Below, one piece after another: positions 14,824 through 23,355 of a DNA stretch of 64,000 bases. Made by a program: the position numbers and the translations under genes. The stretch's first letter is position 1, and each line of letters starts with the position of its first letter. Under the pieces are notes generated by a model. That model worked only from the letters and a program-made list of their open reading frames with translations, had not been told where the DNA came from and did not search any database. The stretch is taken from the NCBI GenBank assembly GCA_018376135.1, contig JAHABX010000017.1:10111-74110 (forward strand), written 5' to 3'. The DNA is from Clostridiales bacterium. GTDB taxonomy: Bacteria > Bacillota > Clostridia > Lachnospirales > Lachnospiraceae.

Positions 14824-15297
14824 GTGAAAAGGGAGACAGAGGAGTTTTTAAGACTTTGGAGCCGTTTTTTCTTTGCTCTCTACCTTCTGCTTCTGATCTA
14901 TCTGATGTTTTTTGCAGAGGAATGGGGACGTTCTCTGTTGGAGGGGGATTATCATTACAATCTGATACCATTCCGTGAGATCCGCCGCTATCTGCGGTAC
15001 CGTAATCAGATCGGCCTGTGGCGGGTGATCTGGAATCTGGCGGGAAATGTGGTGGGCTTCATGCCGTTTGGTGCACTGCTTCCGGCTCTTCGCAGGAAGA
15101 GAATGGGATTTTGGAAGGTTGTTCTCATGAGCTTCGAGCTGACGCTCTTTATTGAGATCTCTCAGCTTGTTCTGCGGGTGGGAAGCTGCGATGTGGACGA
15201 TATGATATTAAATGTCCTGGGAGGAGCTGCCGGATACGGTTTGTATCGGCTGGCTGTCCTTTGGAAGGAGACAAAAGTTGAGAAAGAGAAAATATAA
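14824..15297 (+). CDS. VanZ family membrane protein
   Basis: 157 residues starting at GTG (14824) with AAAGGAG upstream. Four hydrophobic segments. VanZ hallmarks are visible: NLIPFREIRRYL after the first helix, WNLAGNVVGFMPFGALLP, then a loop ELTLFIEISQLVLRVGSCDVDDMILNVLGG, reduced here to the family signature E-x-x-Q...D-x-x-D-x-x-x-N. VanZ-like proteins occur widely in Firmicutes; only a few are tied to teicoplanin resistance, and I infer only a cell-envelope role. Its end overlaps the following gene by 20 nt. Confidence 0.85.
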   Translation: MKRETEEFLRLWSRFFFALYLLLLIYLMFFAEEWGRSLLEGDYHYNLIPFREIRRYLRYRNQIGLWRVIWNLAGNVVGFMPFGALLPALRRKRMGFWKVVLMSFELTLFIEISQLVLRVGSCDVDDMILNVLGGAAGYGLYRLAVLWKETKVEKEKI

Positions 15298-15589
15298 ATT
15301 TACGGACAGAAATCAGTCCAGACCGGGTATCATTTCCAGCCTGATCGGCGCGGCGGCATGTCTTCTGACGGCAGGTGTGCTTGCAGCTGCCTATGTTCAG
15401 AGCGGACAGGCAGGAAAATTCATTGCTGTTTTGGGCTTTATCGCTCTTCTCTTATCCATAGCGGGAATCTATTATGGAGTGCTGGGGATGAAGGAAGAGG
15501 ACGTGTACCGGCTGTTTCCGTATCTGGGATGCGGTGTGAACGGGCTTGTCCTGGCGGCGTATATGATGGTCTATGTGTTAGGATGGTAG
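15278..15589 (+). CDS. DUF6142-type membrane protein
   Basis: 103 residues from a TTG start at 15278 with AAGGAG upstream, inside the end of the VanZ gene. Basic N-terminus (RKRKYKFTDRNQSRPG), then three hydrophobic segments: IISSLIGAAACLLTAGVLAAA, FIAVLGFIALLLSIAGIYYG and LVLAAYMMVYVLGW. The layout matches the DUF6142 family of small membrane proteins in Lachnospiraceae, function unknown. Translational coupling with VanZ is likely because of the overlap; the aminopeptidase gene follows closely. Confidence 0.72.
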   Translation: MRKRKYKFTDRNQSRPGIISSLIGAAACLLTAGVLAAAYVQSGQAGKFIAVLGFIALLLSIAGIYYGVLGMKEEDVYRLFPYLGCGVNGLVLAAYMMVYVLGW

Positions 15590-15632
15590 ATAAATGGAAG
15601 AGAAAAAGAGATGTACAAAGGAGCAGGACGCC

Positions 15633-17666
15633 ATGAAGGAGCGCTGGCAGCTTGCTTCAGACCGGGTGCTGCAGATCAGCCGGGATCCGGAGGCGGAGGG
15701 TGCGCCCGGAGACTATTTCCGGCGGACGGCGGCGTTCCTGGTCCTGATGCTGGAGCTTTGGCAGAAGCAGAGGAGCGGTTCACCGGACAATGCGGCGCTT
15801 GAGGAGCTTGAGAGCTGGAATGACAGGCTGTATGAGGATATTGTGGGAACGGCTTATGAGGAGAGCTACGCGAACCCGGTATATGCAGCAGCGAAGCTGG
15901 GAACGGACCATGGACAGATCCTTTCCTTTGTATATGCGGAGCTTCGGGGAATGATCGTGTATGCTTATGAAGGACGGGCAGAGGAGTTTCTGATCTGTAT
16001 GGAGCTGTTTTTGCAGATCCACAGTGAATTTGCCGATGGAGCAGAACCGTCCCGGGAGCAGCTTGCTTCGGATGTATACTGGTTTGTCAGCGACTACAGT
16101 GATGTGACAGTCGCATATCGGGTGCGGGAGCAGGTGGATCCTTCTCTGTCCTTTGCACGGGATATTATCATGAAGGAGGATCTTACGGATCCCCGTTACC
16201 TGTACCGGTACGGAGAGTATGTATCTCATACGGAGAGGGAGATGAGCGCGTATCTGAACCGTCTGTCCGAGGAGGAGATCCAGCGGATCGCGTCTGTATT
16301 TACGGAAGGCTACCGGATCGGTTTTGAGGTGAATCAGAAGGATCTTTCCAGGAAGAAGACGGTGAATATCCGCTATTGTCTGGGCTTTGAGCGCATTATC
16401 CGCCAGGCGGTGAAGAACTTTGAAGCCATGGGACTTGAGAGCATCATCTACCGGGCTGCGGTCAGCCGGGTAAATATGCGGGAGACCAATAAGATCGGTT
16501 ATTACGGAACCTCCCCGAACCGTCAGTATGAGTATGACCATAAGGGAGACGCGGCGCTGTTTTTGGATAAGGCATTTGTGGAGCGTAAGCTGGGAGTGCT
16601 TCGGACGGCGTATGAGAGATATAAGGAGCAGGCGGGAGTGCACGGAGGTCCGGCAGTCATGGAGATCTTCGGAGAGCGGCCCTTTGAACCTCAGTCACGG
16701 CCAGAAGCTCTGAAGCTGAACGAAAAGCAGCAGGCGAATCAGGTTCTTTTAAACAGCCGTGCAGGGCAGATCACCAATGAATATATCAAAGGCGAGGAGC
16801 GGAGCTTTACGATCATTGCATTTCCGGTGCCGGATATCGGGGAGCAGTTTGAAGAGATCTTTGCGGAGACGGTAAAATTGAATACGCTGGATTACCAGAC
16901 CTGGCAGGGGATCCAGCAGAAGCTGATCGATGCGCTGGATCAGGGAGAGAAGGTGCACATTCTGGGAAGCGGAAGGAACCGGACGGACCTCTGTGTGGCA
17001 CTGACGCCGATTCGGGATCCAAAGAGGGAGACCCGGTTCGAGAACTGCGTGGCGGATGTAAATATTCCCGTGGGCGAGGTATTTACCTCTCCAAAGCTTG
17101 AGGGAACGGACGGGCTTCTGCATGTGACAGGCGTATTTCTGGACGGACTGTTTTATAAGGATCTGACGCTGACCTTCCGGGACGGCATGATCGCAGACTA
17201 TACCTGCGGCAATTATGAAGAAGAGGAAGAAAACCGGCGTTATATCCGGGAAAATGTGCTGTTTCATCATGAAAGCCTCCCTATGGGAGAATTTGCCGTC
17301 GGAACCAATACGACTGCTTATGTGATGGCGCAGAGGTACGCGATCGGCGCCAGGCTGCCGATCCTGATCGCAGAGAAGATGGGCCCCCACTTTGCAGTGG
17401 GTGATACCTGCTTTTCCTGGGAGGAGGATGTGGTCACCTGCAATCCGGACGGCAAACGGATGATCGCCAAGGAGAATGCGTGCTCCGCACTTCGGAAGGA
17501 GGATACAGGAAAAGCGTATTTTAACTGTCATACGGACATTACGATCCCTTATGACGAGCTGGAGGAGATCGCCGTGGTTTATGCAGATGGAAGCCGCGTA
17601 CCGGTGATCCAAAAGGGCAGATTTGTACTGCCCGGCACGGAAGGGCTGAATGCGCCTTTTACTTGA
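15633..17666 (+). CDS. M29-type metallo-aminopeptidase with long N-terminal extension
   Basis: 677 residues from the ATG at 15633, which has AAAGGAG 9 nt upstream; an earlier ATG at 15594 would add 13 residues but lacks a good site. The C-terminal 300 residues carry the M29 pattern: VNIPVGEVFTSP (Glu ligand), LPMGEFAVGTN (Glu ligand), KMGPHFAVGDT (His ligand) and FNCHTDITI (His and Asp). Classical M29 enzymes are about 400 residues; the extra N-terminal 300 residues are helical and not recognised. It should release N-terminal amino acids from peptides in the cytoplasm. The purE promoter overlaps its stop codon. Confidence 0.85.
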   Translation: MKERWQLASDRVLQISRDPEAEGAPGDYFRRTAAFLVLMLELWQKQRSGSPDNAALEELESWNDRLYEDIVGTAYEESYANPVYAAAKLGTDHGQILSFVYAELRGMIVYAYEGRAEEFLICMELFLQIHSEFADGAEPSREQLASDVYWFVSDYSDVTVAYRVREQVDPSLSFARDIIMKEDLTDPRYLYRYGEYVSHTEREMSAYLNRLSEEEIQRIASVFTEGYRIGFEVNQKDLSRKKTVNIRYCLGFERIIRQAVKNFEAMGLESIIYRAAVSRVNMRETNKIGYYGTSPNRQYEYDHKGDAALFLDKAFVERKLGVLRTAYERYKEQAGVHGGPAVMEIFGERPFEPQSRPEALKLNEKQQANQVLLNSRAGQITNEYIKGEERSFTIIAFPVPDIGEQFEEIFAETVKLNTLDYQTWQGIQQKLIDALDQGEKVHILGSGRNRTDLCVALTPIRDPKRETRFENCVADVNIPVGEVFTSPKLEGTDGLLHVTGVFLDGLFYKDLTLTFRDGMIADYTCGNYEEEEENRRYIRENVLFHHESLPMGEFAVGTNTTAYVMAQRYAIGARLPILIAEKMGPHFAVGDTCFSWEEDVVTCNPDGKRMIAKENACSALRKEDTGKAYFNCHTDITIPYDELEEIAVVYADGSRVPVIQKGRFVLPGTEGLNAPFT

Positions 17667-17691
17667 CAAGAGACTCAAGTCCCTGTAAGAT
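17663..17691 (+). promoter_or_regulatory. purEMND promoter
   Basis: TTGACA (17663-17668), 17-nt spacer, TAAGAT (17686-17691). The leader of about 90 nt contains two CTTATAAG-like short palindromes but no purine riboswitch core that I can find. Confidence 0.75.
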
Positions 17692-17789
17692 ATTTATAAG
17701 TAAGAGTGACAATATCAGGCACACTTATTAGCGGAACTTATAAGATAATTCATAAGGAATAATGATTCTACAAAAAAAGGAGATCAAAG

Positions 17790-18290
17790 ATGGCAAAAGT
17801 AGGAATTGTCATGGGCAGCGACTCAGATATGCCTGTCATGAGCAAAGCAGCAGAGGTACTGGAAAAGCTTGGTGTGGAGTTTGAGATGACGATCATCTCC
17901 GCACACAGAGAGCCGGATGTTTTCTTCGAGTATGCAAAGGGAGCAGAGGCGAAGGGATTCAAGGTCATCATTGCGGGAGCAGGAAAGGCTGCACATCTTC
18001 CGGGTATGTGCGCTGCGATCTTCCCGCTGCCGGTCATCGGTATTCCAATGAAGACTTCAGATCTGGGCGGAGTGGATTCACTCTACTCGATCGTACAGAT
18101 GCCGACAGGCATTCCTGTGGCAACCGTGGCGATCAACGGCGGAGCCAATGCAGGTATTCTGGCGGCAAAGATTCTTGCAGCATCGGATCCGGAGCTGCTG
18201 GCACGTCTGAAGAACTATTCAGAAGAGATGAAGGAAGAAGTAGAAGCCAAGGCAAAAAGACTGGACGAAGTCGGCTATAAGGCTTATTAA
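17790..18290 (+). CDS. purE: N5-carboxyaminoimidazole ribonucleotide mutase
   Basis: 166 residues; class I PurE converting N5-CAIR to CAIR in purine synthesis. Signature elements: VGIVMGSDSDMPVM at the N-terminus, ISAHREPDVFFEY with the active-site His, IIAGAGKAAHLPGM, and a VDSLYSIVQMPTGIPVATV segment whose middle SxxQMPxGxP contacts the substrate. AAAGGAG precedes the ATG. First gene of a purE-purM-purN-purD operon; purC, purF and purH are not nearby. Confidence 0.96.
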   Translation: MAKVGIVMGSDSDMPVMSKAAEVLEKLGVEFEMTIISAHREPDVFFEYAKGAEAKGFKVIIAGAGKAAHLPGMCAAIFPLPVIGIPMKTSDLGGVDSLYSIVQMPTGIPVATVAINGGANAGILAAKILAASDPELLARLKNYSEEMKEEVEAKAKRLDEVGYKAY

Positions 18291-18321
18291 GAACCGATAA
18301 GGATAAAAGGAGGAAATGTAT

Positions 18322-19347
18322 ATGGATTACAAGAATGCAGGCGTGGATATTGAGGCTGGCTATCGGTCAGTAGAGCTGATGAAAAAACATGTAAAGGAGA
18401 CCATGAGACCGGAGGTGCTGGGCGGACTGGGCGGCTTTTCCGGTGCATTCTCCATGAGTGCTTTCAAGGATATGGAGAAACCGACGCTGGTATCCGGTAC
18501 GGACGGCGTGGGTACCAAGCTGAAGCTTGCATTTATTCTGGACAGGCATGATACGGTGGGCATTGACTGTGTGGCTATGTGTGTGAACGATATTGCATGT
18601 GCAGGCGGTGAGCCGCTGTTCTTTCTGGATTACATTGCATGCGGCAAGAATTACCCGGAGAAGATCGCTGCCATCGTAAGCGGTGTGGCAGAGGGCTGCA
18701 AGCAGGCAGGAGCTGCGCTGATCGGCGGAGAGACTGCGGAGATGCCGGGCTTTTATCCGGTGGATGAGTATGACCTGGCAGGCTTTGCGGTAGGAGTGGT
18801 AGATGAGAAGGACCTGATCACCGGAGCGGATATCAAGGCAGGCGATACCCTGATCGGTATTGCATCCTCAGGCGTACACAGCAACGGATTTTCTCTGGTG
18901 CGCAAGGTGTTCCGCATGAACGAGGAGGCTTTGAATACATATTACGACAGCCTTGGCTGTACACTGGGAGAAGCGCTGATCGCTCCCACCAAGATCTATG
19001 TGAAAGCATTAAAGAGTGTGAAGGATGCGGGAGTCACCATCAAGGGCTGCAGCCATATTACCGGAGGCGGTTTCTATGAGAATATCCCGAGAATGCTTCC
19101 GGACGGTGTGCGTGCGGTTGTGAAGAAAGACAGCTATCCGGTACTTCCGATCTTTAAGATGCTTCAGGAGGAAGGCGAGATTGCCGAGGAGATGATGTAC
19201 AATACCTATAATATGGGTCTTGGCATGATCCTGGCGGTAGATCCGGCAGATGTGGAGAAGACCATGGATGCAGTGAGAGCAGCAGGAGAGACTCCATATG
19301 TGGTCGGTTCTGTTGAAAACGGAGAAAAAGGTGTGACTATATGTTAA
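18322..19347 (+). CDS. purM: Phosphoribosylformylglycinamidine cyclo-ligase (AIR synthetase)
   Basis: 341 residues; ATP-dependent ring closure of FGAM to AIR. Motifs: LGGFSGAFSMSAF near residue 40, TDGVGTKLKLAF (ATP/Mg-binding), DCVAMCVNDIACAGGEPLFFLDY, LIGGETAEMPGFY and ASSGVHSNGFSLVRK. The ATG at 18322 lies 8 nt after AGGAGG; an ATG at 18316 is too close to the site. The last 7 bases overlap purN, so translation is coupled. Confidence 0.96.
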   Translation: MDYKNAGVDIEAGYRSVELMKKHVKETMRPEVLGGLGGFSGAFSMSAFKDMEKPTLVSGTDGVGTKLKLAFILDRHDTVGIDCVAMCVNDIACAGGEPLFFLDYIACGKNYPEKIAAIVSGVAEGCKQAGAALIGGETAEMPGFYPVDEYDLAGFAVGVVDEKDLITGADIKAGDTLIGIASSGVHSNGFSLVRKVFRMNEEALNTYYDSLGCTLGEALIAPTKIYVKALKSVKDAGVTIKGCSHITGGGFYENIPRMLPDGVRAVVKKDSYPVLPIFKMLQEEGEIAEEMMYNTYNMGLGMILAVDPADVEKTMDAVRAAGETPYVVGSVENGEKGVTIC

Positions 19348-19967
19348 AATTAGCGGTTCTGGTATCCGGCGGCGGTACGAACCTGCAGGCGATCATGGAT
19401 TCGATTGCGGACGGACGGATCACCAATACAGAGATTTCTGTGGTTATCAGCAATAATAAAAATGCTTATGCACTGGAGCGGGCGGCGGGTGCCGGGATCC
19501 CTGCCAGATGTATAAGTCCCCGGGACTACGAAAGCCGGGATGGGTTTTATGACGCTCTGCTGGAAGCCCTTTTGGAGTCCGGTGCGGATCTGGTGGTGCT
19601 TGCAGGATGCCTTGTGGTGATCCCGCAGAAGATCGTGGAGCATTTTGAGAATCGAATCATCAATATTCATCCGTCCCTGATTCCGGCGTTCTGTGGAAAA
19701 GAGTATTATGGACTGAAGGTGCATGAAGGCGTGCTGGAGCGCGGTGTGAAGGTGACGGGAGCCACGGTTCACTTTGTGGACAAGGGAACGGATACCGGTC
19801 CGATCATTCTGCAGAAGGCGGTTATGGTACAGCAGGAGGATACGCCGAAGACACTGCAGCAGCGTGTCATGGAGGAGGCGGAATGGGTGATCATGCCTCA
19901 GGCAATTGATCTGATCGCCAACGGAAAAGTGGAAGTCGTAAACGGCAGGGCAGTTATTAAGCAGTAA
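19341..19967 (+). CDS. purN: Phosphoribosylglycinamide formyltransferase
   Basis: 208 residues; transfers the formyl group of 10-formyl-THF to GAR. Typical pattern: LAVLVSGGGTNLQAI (phosphate loop), VISNNKNAYAL, LAGCLVVIPQKIVEHFENRIINIHPS split as the substrate region with the conserved N-I-H-P-S, GATVHFVDKGTDTGPII with the catalytic Asp. The active-site motif reads IINIHPSLIPAFCGKEYYG, near the common L-P-x-F-x-G form. Overlaps purM by 7 nt and lies 28 nt before purD. Confidence 0.95.
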   Translation: MLKLAVLVSGGGTNLQAIMDSIADGRITNTEISVVISNNKNAYALERAAGAGIPARCISPRDYESRDGFYDALLEALLESGADLVVLAGCLVVIPQKIVEHFENRIINIHPSLIPAFCGKEYYGLKVHEGVLERGVKVTGATVHFVDKGTDTGPIILQKAVMVQQEDTPKTLQQRVMEEAEWVIMPQAIDLIANGKVEVVNGRAVIKQ

Positions 19968-19995
19968 ATGATATGAGACAATACAGGAGGCAGCT

Positions 19996-21273
19996 ATGAA
20001 AATACTGATTGTAGGCAGCGGCGGCAGAGAGCATGCCATCGCCTGGAAGATCGCGCAGAGCCCAAAGGCAGATAAGATCTACTGTGCTCCGGGCAATGCC
20101 GGAATTGCAGAATATGCAGAGTGCGTGGATATTGGAGCGATGGAATTTGACCGGCTTGCCGCATTTGCAAAGGAGCATGAGATCGATCTGACGGTCATCG
20201 GTATGGACGATCCGCTGGTGGGCGGTATCGTGGATGTATTTGAGGCAGAAGGACTGCGGGTATTCGGACCGAGGAAGAATGCGGCGATCCTGGAAGGCTC
20301 CAAAGCATTTTCCAAGGATCTGATGAAGAAATACAATATCCCGACGGCAGCTTATGAGAATTTTGATGATCCGCAGAAGGCGCTTGCATATCTTGAGACG
20401 GCAGATATGCCCATTGTTCTGAAGGCGGACGGTCTGGCGCTTGGCAAGGGCGTTCTGATCTGCAATACCCTTGAGGAAGCAAAAGAGGGTGTGCAGTCCA
20501 TTATGATGGACAAAAAGTTCGGAACCGCAGGGAACCAGATGGTCGTGGAGGAGTTCATGACCGGACGGGAGGTATCGGTTTTAAGCTTTGTGGACGGCAA
20601 AACGATCCGGATCATGACCTCCGCACAGGATCACAAGCGTGCGCTGGACGGAGATCAGGGGCTGAATACCGGAGGTATGGGAACCTTTTCTCCCAGCCCG
20701 TTCTACACGGATGAGGTGGACGCTTTCTGTAAAGAATATATTTATCAGAAGACCGTAGACGCCATGGCTGCGGAAGGCAGAGAGTTTAAGGGAATCATTT
20801 TCTTCGGACTGATGCTGACGGAAAAGGGACCCAGGGTGCTGGAATACAACGCCCGCTTTGGCGATCCGGAGACCCAGGTAGTGCTTCCCCGTATGAAGAA
20901 TGACCTCGTGGAGGTGTTTGAGGCATGTGTGGACGGAACCCTTGATCAGATTGAGCTGGAATTTGAGGATAATGCAGCGGTATGTGTGGTGCTTGCATCG
21001 GACGGATATCCGGTGAAATACGAAAAGGGCTTTGAGATCCGCGGACTGGAGAACTTTAAGGAGAAGGAAGGACGCTATGTCTTCCATGCGGGCAGCAGAT
21101 TCTGTGATGGCAGGATCGTGACCAACGGAGGAAGGGTTCTGGGTGTGACGGCAACCGGAGCGACTCTGAAGGAGGCACGTGCCAATGCCTACGAGGCGGC
21201 AGAATGGGTGGATTTCGACAATAAATACTGCAGAAGTGATATTGGCAGGGCCATTGATGAGGCGGAGGTCTGA
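19996..21273 (+). CDS. purD: Phosphoribosylamine-glycine ligase
   Basis: 425 residues; ATP-grasp enzyme that joins glycine to phosphoribosylamine. Motifs: ILIVGSGGREHAIAWK at the N-terminus, FGPRKNAAILEGSKAFSK, the ATP-grasp lysine region VLKADGLALGKGVLI, DHKRALDGDQGLNTGGMGT, and LEYNARFGDPETQVVLPR. Length is normal. GGAGGC lies 8 nt before the ATG. Last gene of the purine operon; I see no convincing terminator after it. Confidence 0.96.
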   Translation: MKILIVGSGGREHAIAWKIAQSPKADKIYCAPGNAGIAEYAECVDIGAMEFDRLAAFAKEHEIDLTVIGMDDPLVGGIVDVFEAEGLRVFGPRKNAAILEGSKAFSKDLMKKYNIPTAAYENFDDPQKALAYLETADMPIVLKADGLALGKGVLICNTLEEAKEGVQSIMMDKKFGTAGNQMVVEEFMTGREVSVLSFVDGKTIRIMTSAQDHKRALDGDQGLNTGGMGTFSPSPFYTDEVDAFCKEYIYQKTVDAMAAEGREFKGIIFFGLMLTEKGPRVLEYNARFGDPETQVVLPRMKNDLVEVFEACVDGTLDQIELEFEDNAAVCVVLASDGYPVKYEKGFEIRGLENFKEKEGRYVFHAGSRFCDGRIVTNGGRVLGVTATGATLKEARANAYEAAEWVDFDNKYCRSDIGRAIDEAEV

Positions 21274-21327
21274 CGGCTGCCGGTCTTAGGCACGGCTGAA
21301 AGGTTCATGAATTTTTTGTGAAATTAG

Positions 21328-21356
21328 TTGACTTTCCTGCACAGAAGCCGTATTGT
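21328..21356 (+). promoter_or_regulatory. Promoter of the cohesin-like protein gene
   Basis: TTGACT (21328-21333), 17-nt spacer, TATTGT (21351-21356), about 40 nt before the start codon. Confidence 0.65.
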
Positions 21357-21398
21357 AGAGTTCCAAAGACAGAAATAATCTGGAAAGAGAGAACTTTT

Positions 21399-22760
21399 AT
21401 GAAGAATAGAAAATATTTACTGGGAAAGACAGGCGTTCTCATGGCAGGGCTTCTGCTGTGCTTCGGTATGACTGCAGCGGCAGCTCCGGCAGTGGAGGGC
21501 AGTACGGAGCTGACGGCAGTCACGGATGAGATCGTTTCTGCGGAGTATACGATCACCAGCGATGAAGCGATGGAGAGTGCAACACTTACGCTGTCCTATG
21601 ACAAGGATGTCCTGACGTATATGTCCGGCAGCGGCGGCAACAGCTTCTCCGGCAACGGCGGCAACGGAACAGTTCAATTAAGCAGCAAGCCGGAGGATAC
21701 AACGGCTTCCTTCAGCGTGAAGTTTAAGGGAAGATCCGATGAGGATACCAGTCTTGAGATTACTGCCTGTACGATCACTGTGGACGGAGAGGAAGTAGAT
21801 GTATTAAGCGGAGAGACTCTGACGGAGGATACGGAGACCACAGAAGCGCCGGAAGGGGAGGACGCAGAGGAAGAAGAGGATGAGGAGCGCGCCAGCTTTG
21901 TAATCGATGATCGTACCTTCTATGTGCGCCGCCCGGATGATCTGGATGGCTTTGAAGTGACTCATATGGATATCCAGGGGATCGACAGCCGTGTTCTGAA
22001 GCATAATACGCTGGATCTGTATGTAGTAAAGCTCCGAAGCGACAACGGAAGCTACCGTGATAATTTTGTCTACAATCCGGAGACGGGGAACGTCATTCCT
22101 TATTATCAGATGGAGAGCGGCACTGATGACGTTATTTTCATTGAGCCGGATGAGAACGTAAATGTGCCGACCCGGTATTCCTATGTGGATATGCCATGGG
22201 GTGCAAAGTATTCCTTCCCTGCCTATAAGCATGTGATCATTGATGGTATCGATGAGATCTTTGATGATACGAACCGTTATCTGGTCTATGGAATCAATCA
22301 GGACGGCGAGAAGGCATGGTACAGCTACGATTATGATAAGAATTCCCTGCAGCTTTTTGACGAGATTGCCTATCAGGGAGAGCAGGATTATATCTTTGAG
22401 CTGGAGACCAAGGAAAGCGGACTCCGCGAGGAGGGCGCGCATCAGCTTGAACGTTACAACACAGATATGGGACGCCGGCTGATGATCATCATGGTCATGA
22501 CGATCATTATCATTGTGCTGCTCAATGTGGTTGTTATCATGTATCTGCGTATGAAGAAAATGCAGATGCCTGAGCAGGAAGAGGATGAGGAAGCCGGTGA
22601 GGAGCCGGAATATGAACAGGGAAAAGGTCCGGGTGCATATGTGACCGGGAATCTGGAGGAAAATGAGACGGATTTCGGGGAGCCTGCAGAGGAGGAACCG
22701 GAGGATGACGAGGTAGAACTTGAGATCATCGACCTGAATGATACAGAAGATGAGGATTAA
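21399..22760 (+). CDS. Exported cohesin-like domain protein with C-terminal membrane anchor
   Basis: 453 residues from the ATG at 21399. Signal peptide (MKNRKYLLGKTGVLMAGLLL, cleavage likely after A-A-A-A-P). Residues about 30-150 resemble a cohesin-type beta-sandwich: EYTITSDEAMESATLTLSYD, VLTYMSGSGGNSF and SFSVKFKG. Then an acidic linker, a beta-rich region (FVIDDRTFYVRRPDDLDG...YVVKLRSDNGSY), one transmembrane helix (LMIIMVMTIIIIVLLNVVVI) near residue 370 and a highly acidic tail that should lie in the cytoplasm. No sortase or dockerin motif is seen. Function unknown; a surface adhesion or sensing role is only a guess. Confidence 0.75.
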   Translation: MKNRKYLLGKTGVLMAGLLLCFGMTAAAAPAVEGSTELTAVTDEIVSAEYTITSDEAMESATLTLSYDKDVLTYMSGSGGNSFSGNGGNGTVQLSSKPEDTTASFSVKFKGRSDEDTSLEITACTITVDGEEVDVLSGETLTEDTETTEAPEGEDAEEEEDEERASFVIDDRTFYVRRPDDLDGFEVTHMDIQGIDSRVLKHNTLDLYVVKLRSDNGSYRDNFVYNPETGNVIPYYQMESGTDDVIFIEPDENVNVPTRYSYVDMPWGAKYSFPAYKHVIIDGIDEIFDDTNRYLVYGINQDGEKAWYSYDYDKNSLQLFDEIAYQGEQDYIFELETKESGLREEGAHQLERYNTDMGRRLMIIMVMTIIIIVLLNVVVIMYLRMKKMQMPEQEEDEEAGEEPEYEQGKGPGAYVTGNLEENETDFGEPAEEEPEDDEVELEIIDLNDTEDED

Positions 22761-22763
22761 GAA

Positions 22764-22806
22764 GACGGGGCGACCGCAGGATTTGCGGGAGTCCCGTTTT
22801 TTCCCC
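22764..22806 (+). terminator. Terminator after the cohesin-like gene
   Basis: An outer ACGGG/CCCGT stem and an inner CCGCAGGATTTGCGG hairpin, followed by TTTTTT. Confidence 0.85.
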
Positions 22807-22829
22807 GGCGGTCAGTCAGGAATCAGCAG

Positions 22830-22869
22830 TTGACCGATGAAACCATGGCTGTTATACTGTGTGTATAAC
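22830..22869 (+). promoter_or_regulatory. gntR-clpC-radA promoter with operator
   Basis: TTGACC (22830-22835), 17-nt spacer, TATACT (22853-22858). A perfect inverted repeat GTTATAC-N5-GTATAAC (22851-22869) covers the -10 box, suited to repression by the GntR protein encoded directly downstream. No CtsR heptad repeat is seen. Confidence 0.78.
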
Positions 22870-22973
22870 GTGTGTAATACTGCCGGATCTTCGCATGGCA
22901 GACCGGAAGCGGCGCGGTCCGCATCGGATGCCGGGCTCCGGGAGGGCATATAGTACAAAGGACAGGTGATAAC

Positions 22974-23345
22974 ATGTATCTGGAGATTGATTTTAACAGT
23001 GATGAAGCATTTTATGTGCAGCTCTGCAATCAGATCATCATCGGGATTGCCACATCCAGGCTTCGGGAGGGAGATACGCTGCCCAGTGTCCGGCAGCTTG
23101 CGGAGGAGATCGGCATCAATATGCATACGGTCAACAAGGCGTACAGCCTGCTGAAGCAGGAGGGATATATCTGTCTGGACAGAAGGAGCGGAGCCGTGGT
23201 AGCGGTTGACGTGAATAAGCTGAAGGCGATGAATGAGATGAAGAGAGAACTGCTGGTCATTCTGGCAAAGGGCAGTTGTAAAAATATTACCCGTGAGGAG
23301 GTTCACGCACTGGTCGATGAGATCTATGCGGAATACGGGGAGTAG
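22974..23345 (+). CDS. GntR family regulator, YtrA type
   Basis: 123 residues. The winged helix is typical: FYVQLCNQIIIGIATSRLREGD, LPSVRQLAEEIGINMHTVNKAYSLLKQEGY, here given by its parts LPSVRQLAEEIGIN and MHTVNKAYSLLKQEG, then the wing LDRRSGAVVAV. The remaining 45 residues are a short helical tail, as in the YtrA subfamily, with no ligand domain. Ten nucleotides separate it from clpC, so it takes the position held by ctsR-mcsA-mcsB in Bacillus. It probably represses the operon through the GTTATAC palindrome. Confidence 0.87.
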   Translation: MYLEIDFNSDEAFYVQLCNQIIIGIATSRLREGDTLPSVRQLAEEIGINMHTVNKAYSLLKQEGYICLDRRSGAVVAVDVNKLKAMNEMKRELLVILAKGSCKNITREEVHALVDEIYAEYGE

Positions 23346-23355
23346 GAGGAGACTT

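Noticed and set aside
14824..15297. VanZ gene as part of a glycopeptide resistance cluster
   Set aside because: No van ligase, dehydrogenase or dipeptidase genes are near; VanZ-like proteins are common without resistance.
17692..17789. Purine riboswitch in the purE leader
   Set aside because: No purine aptamer core (paired loops with the conserved TATA...CT elements) could be laid out; only short CTTATAAG palindromes are present.
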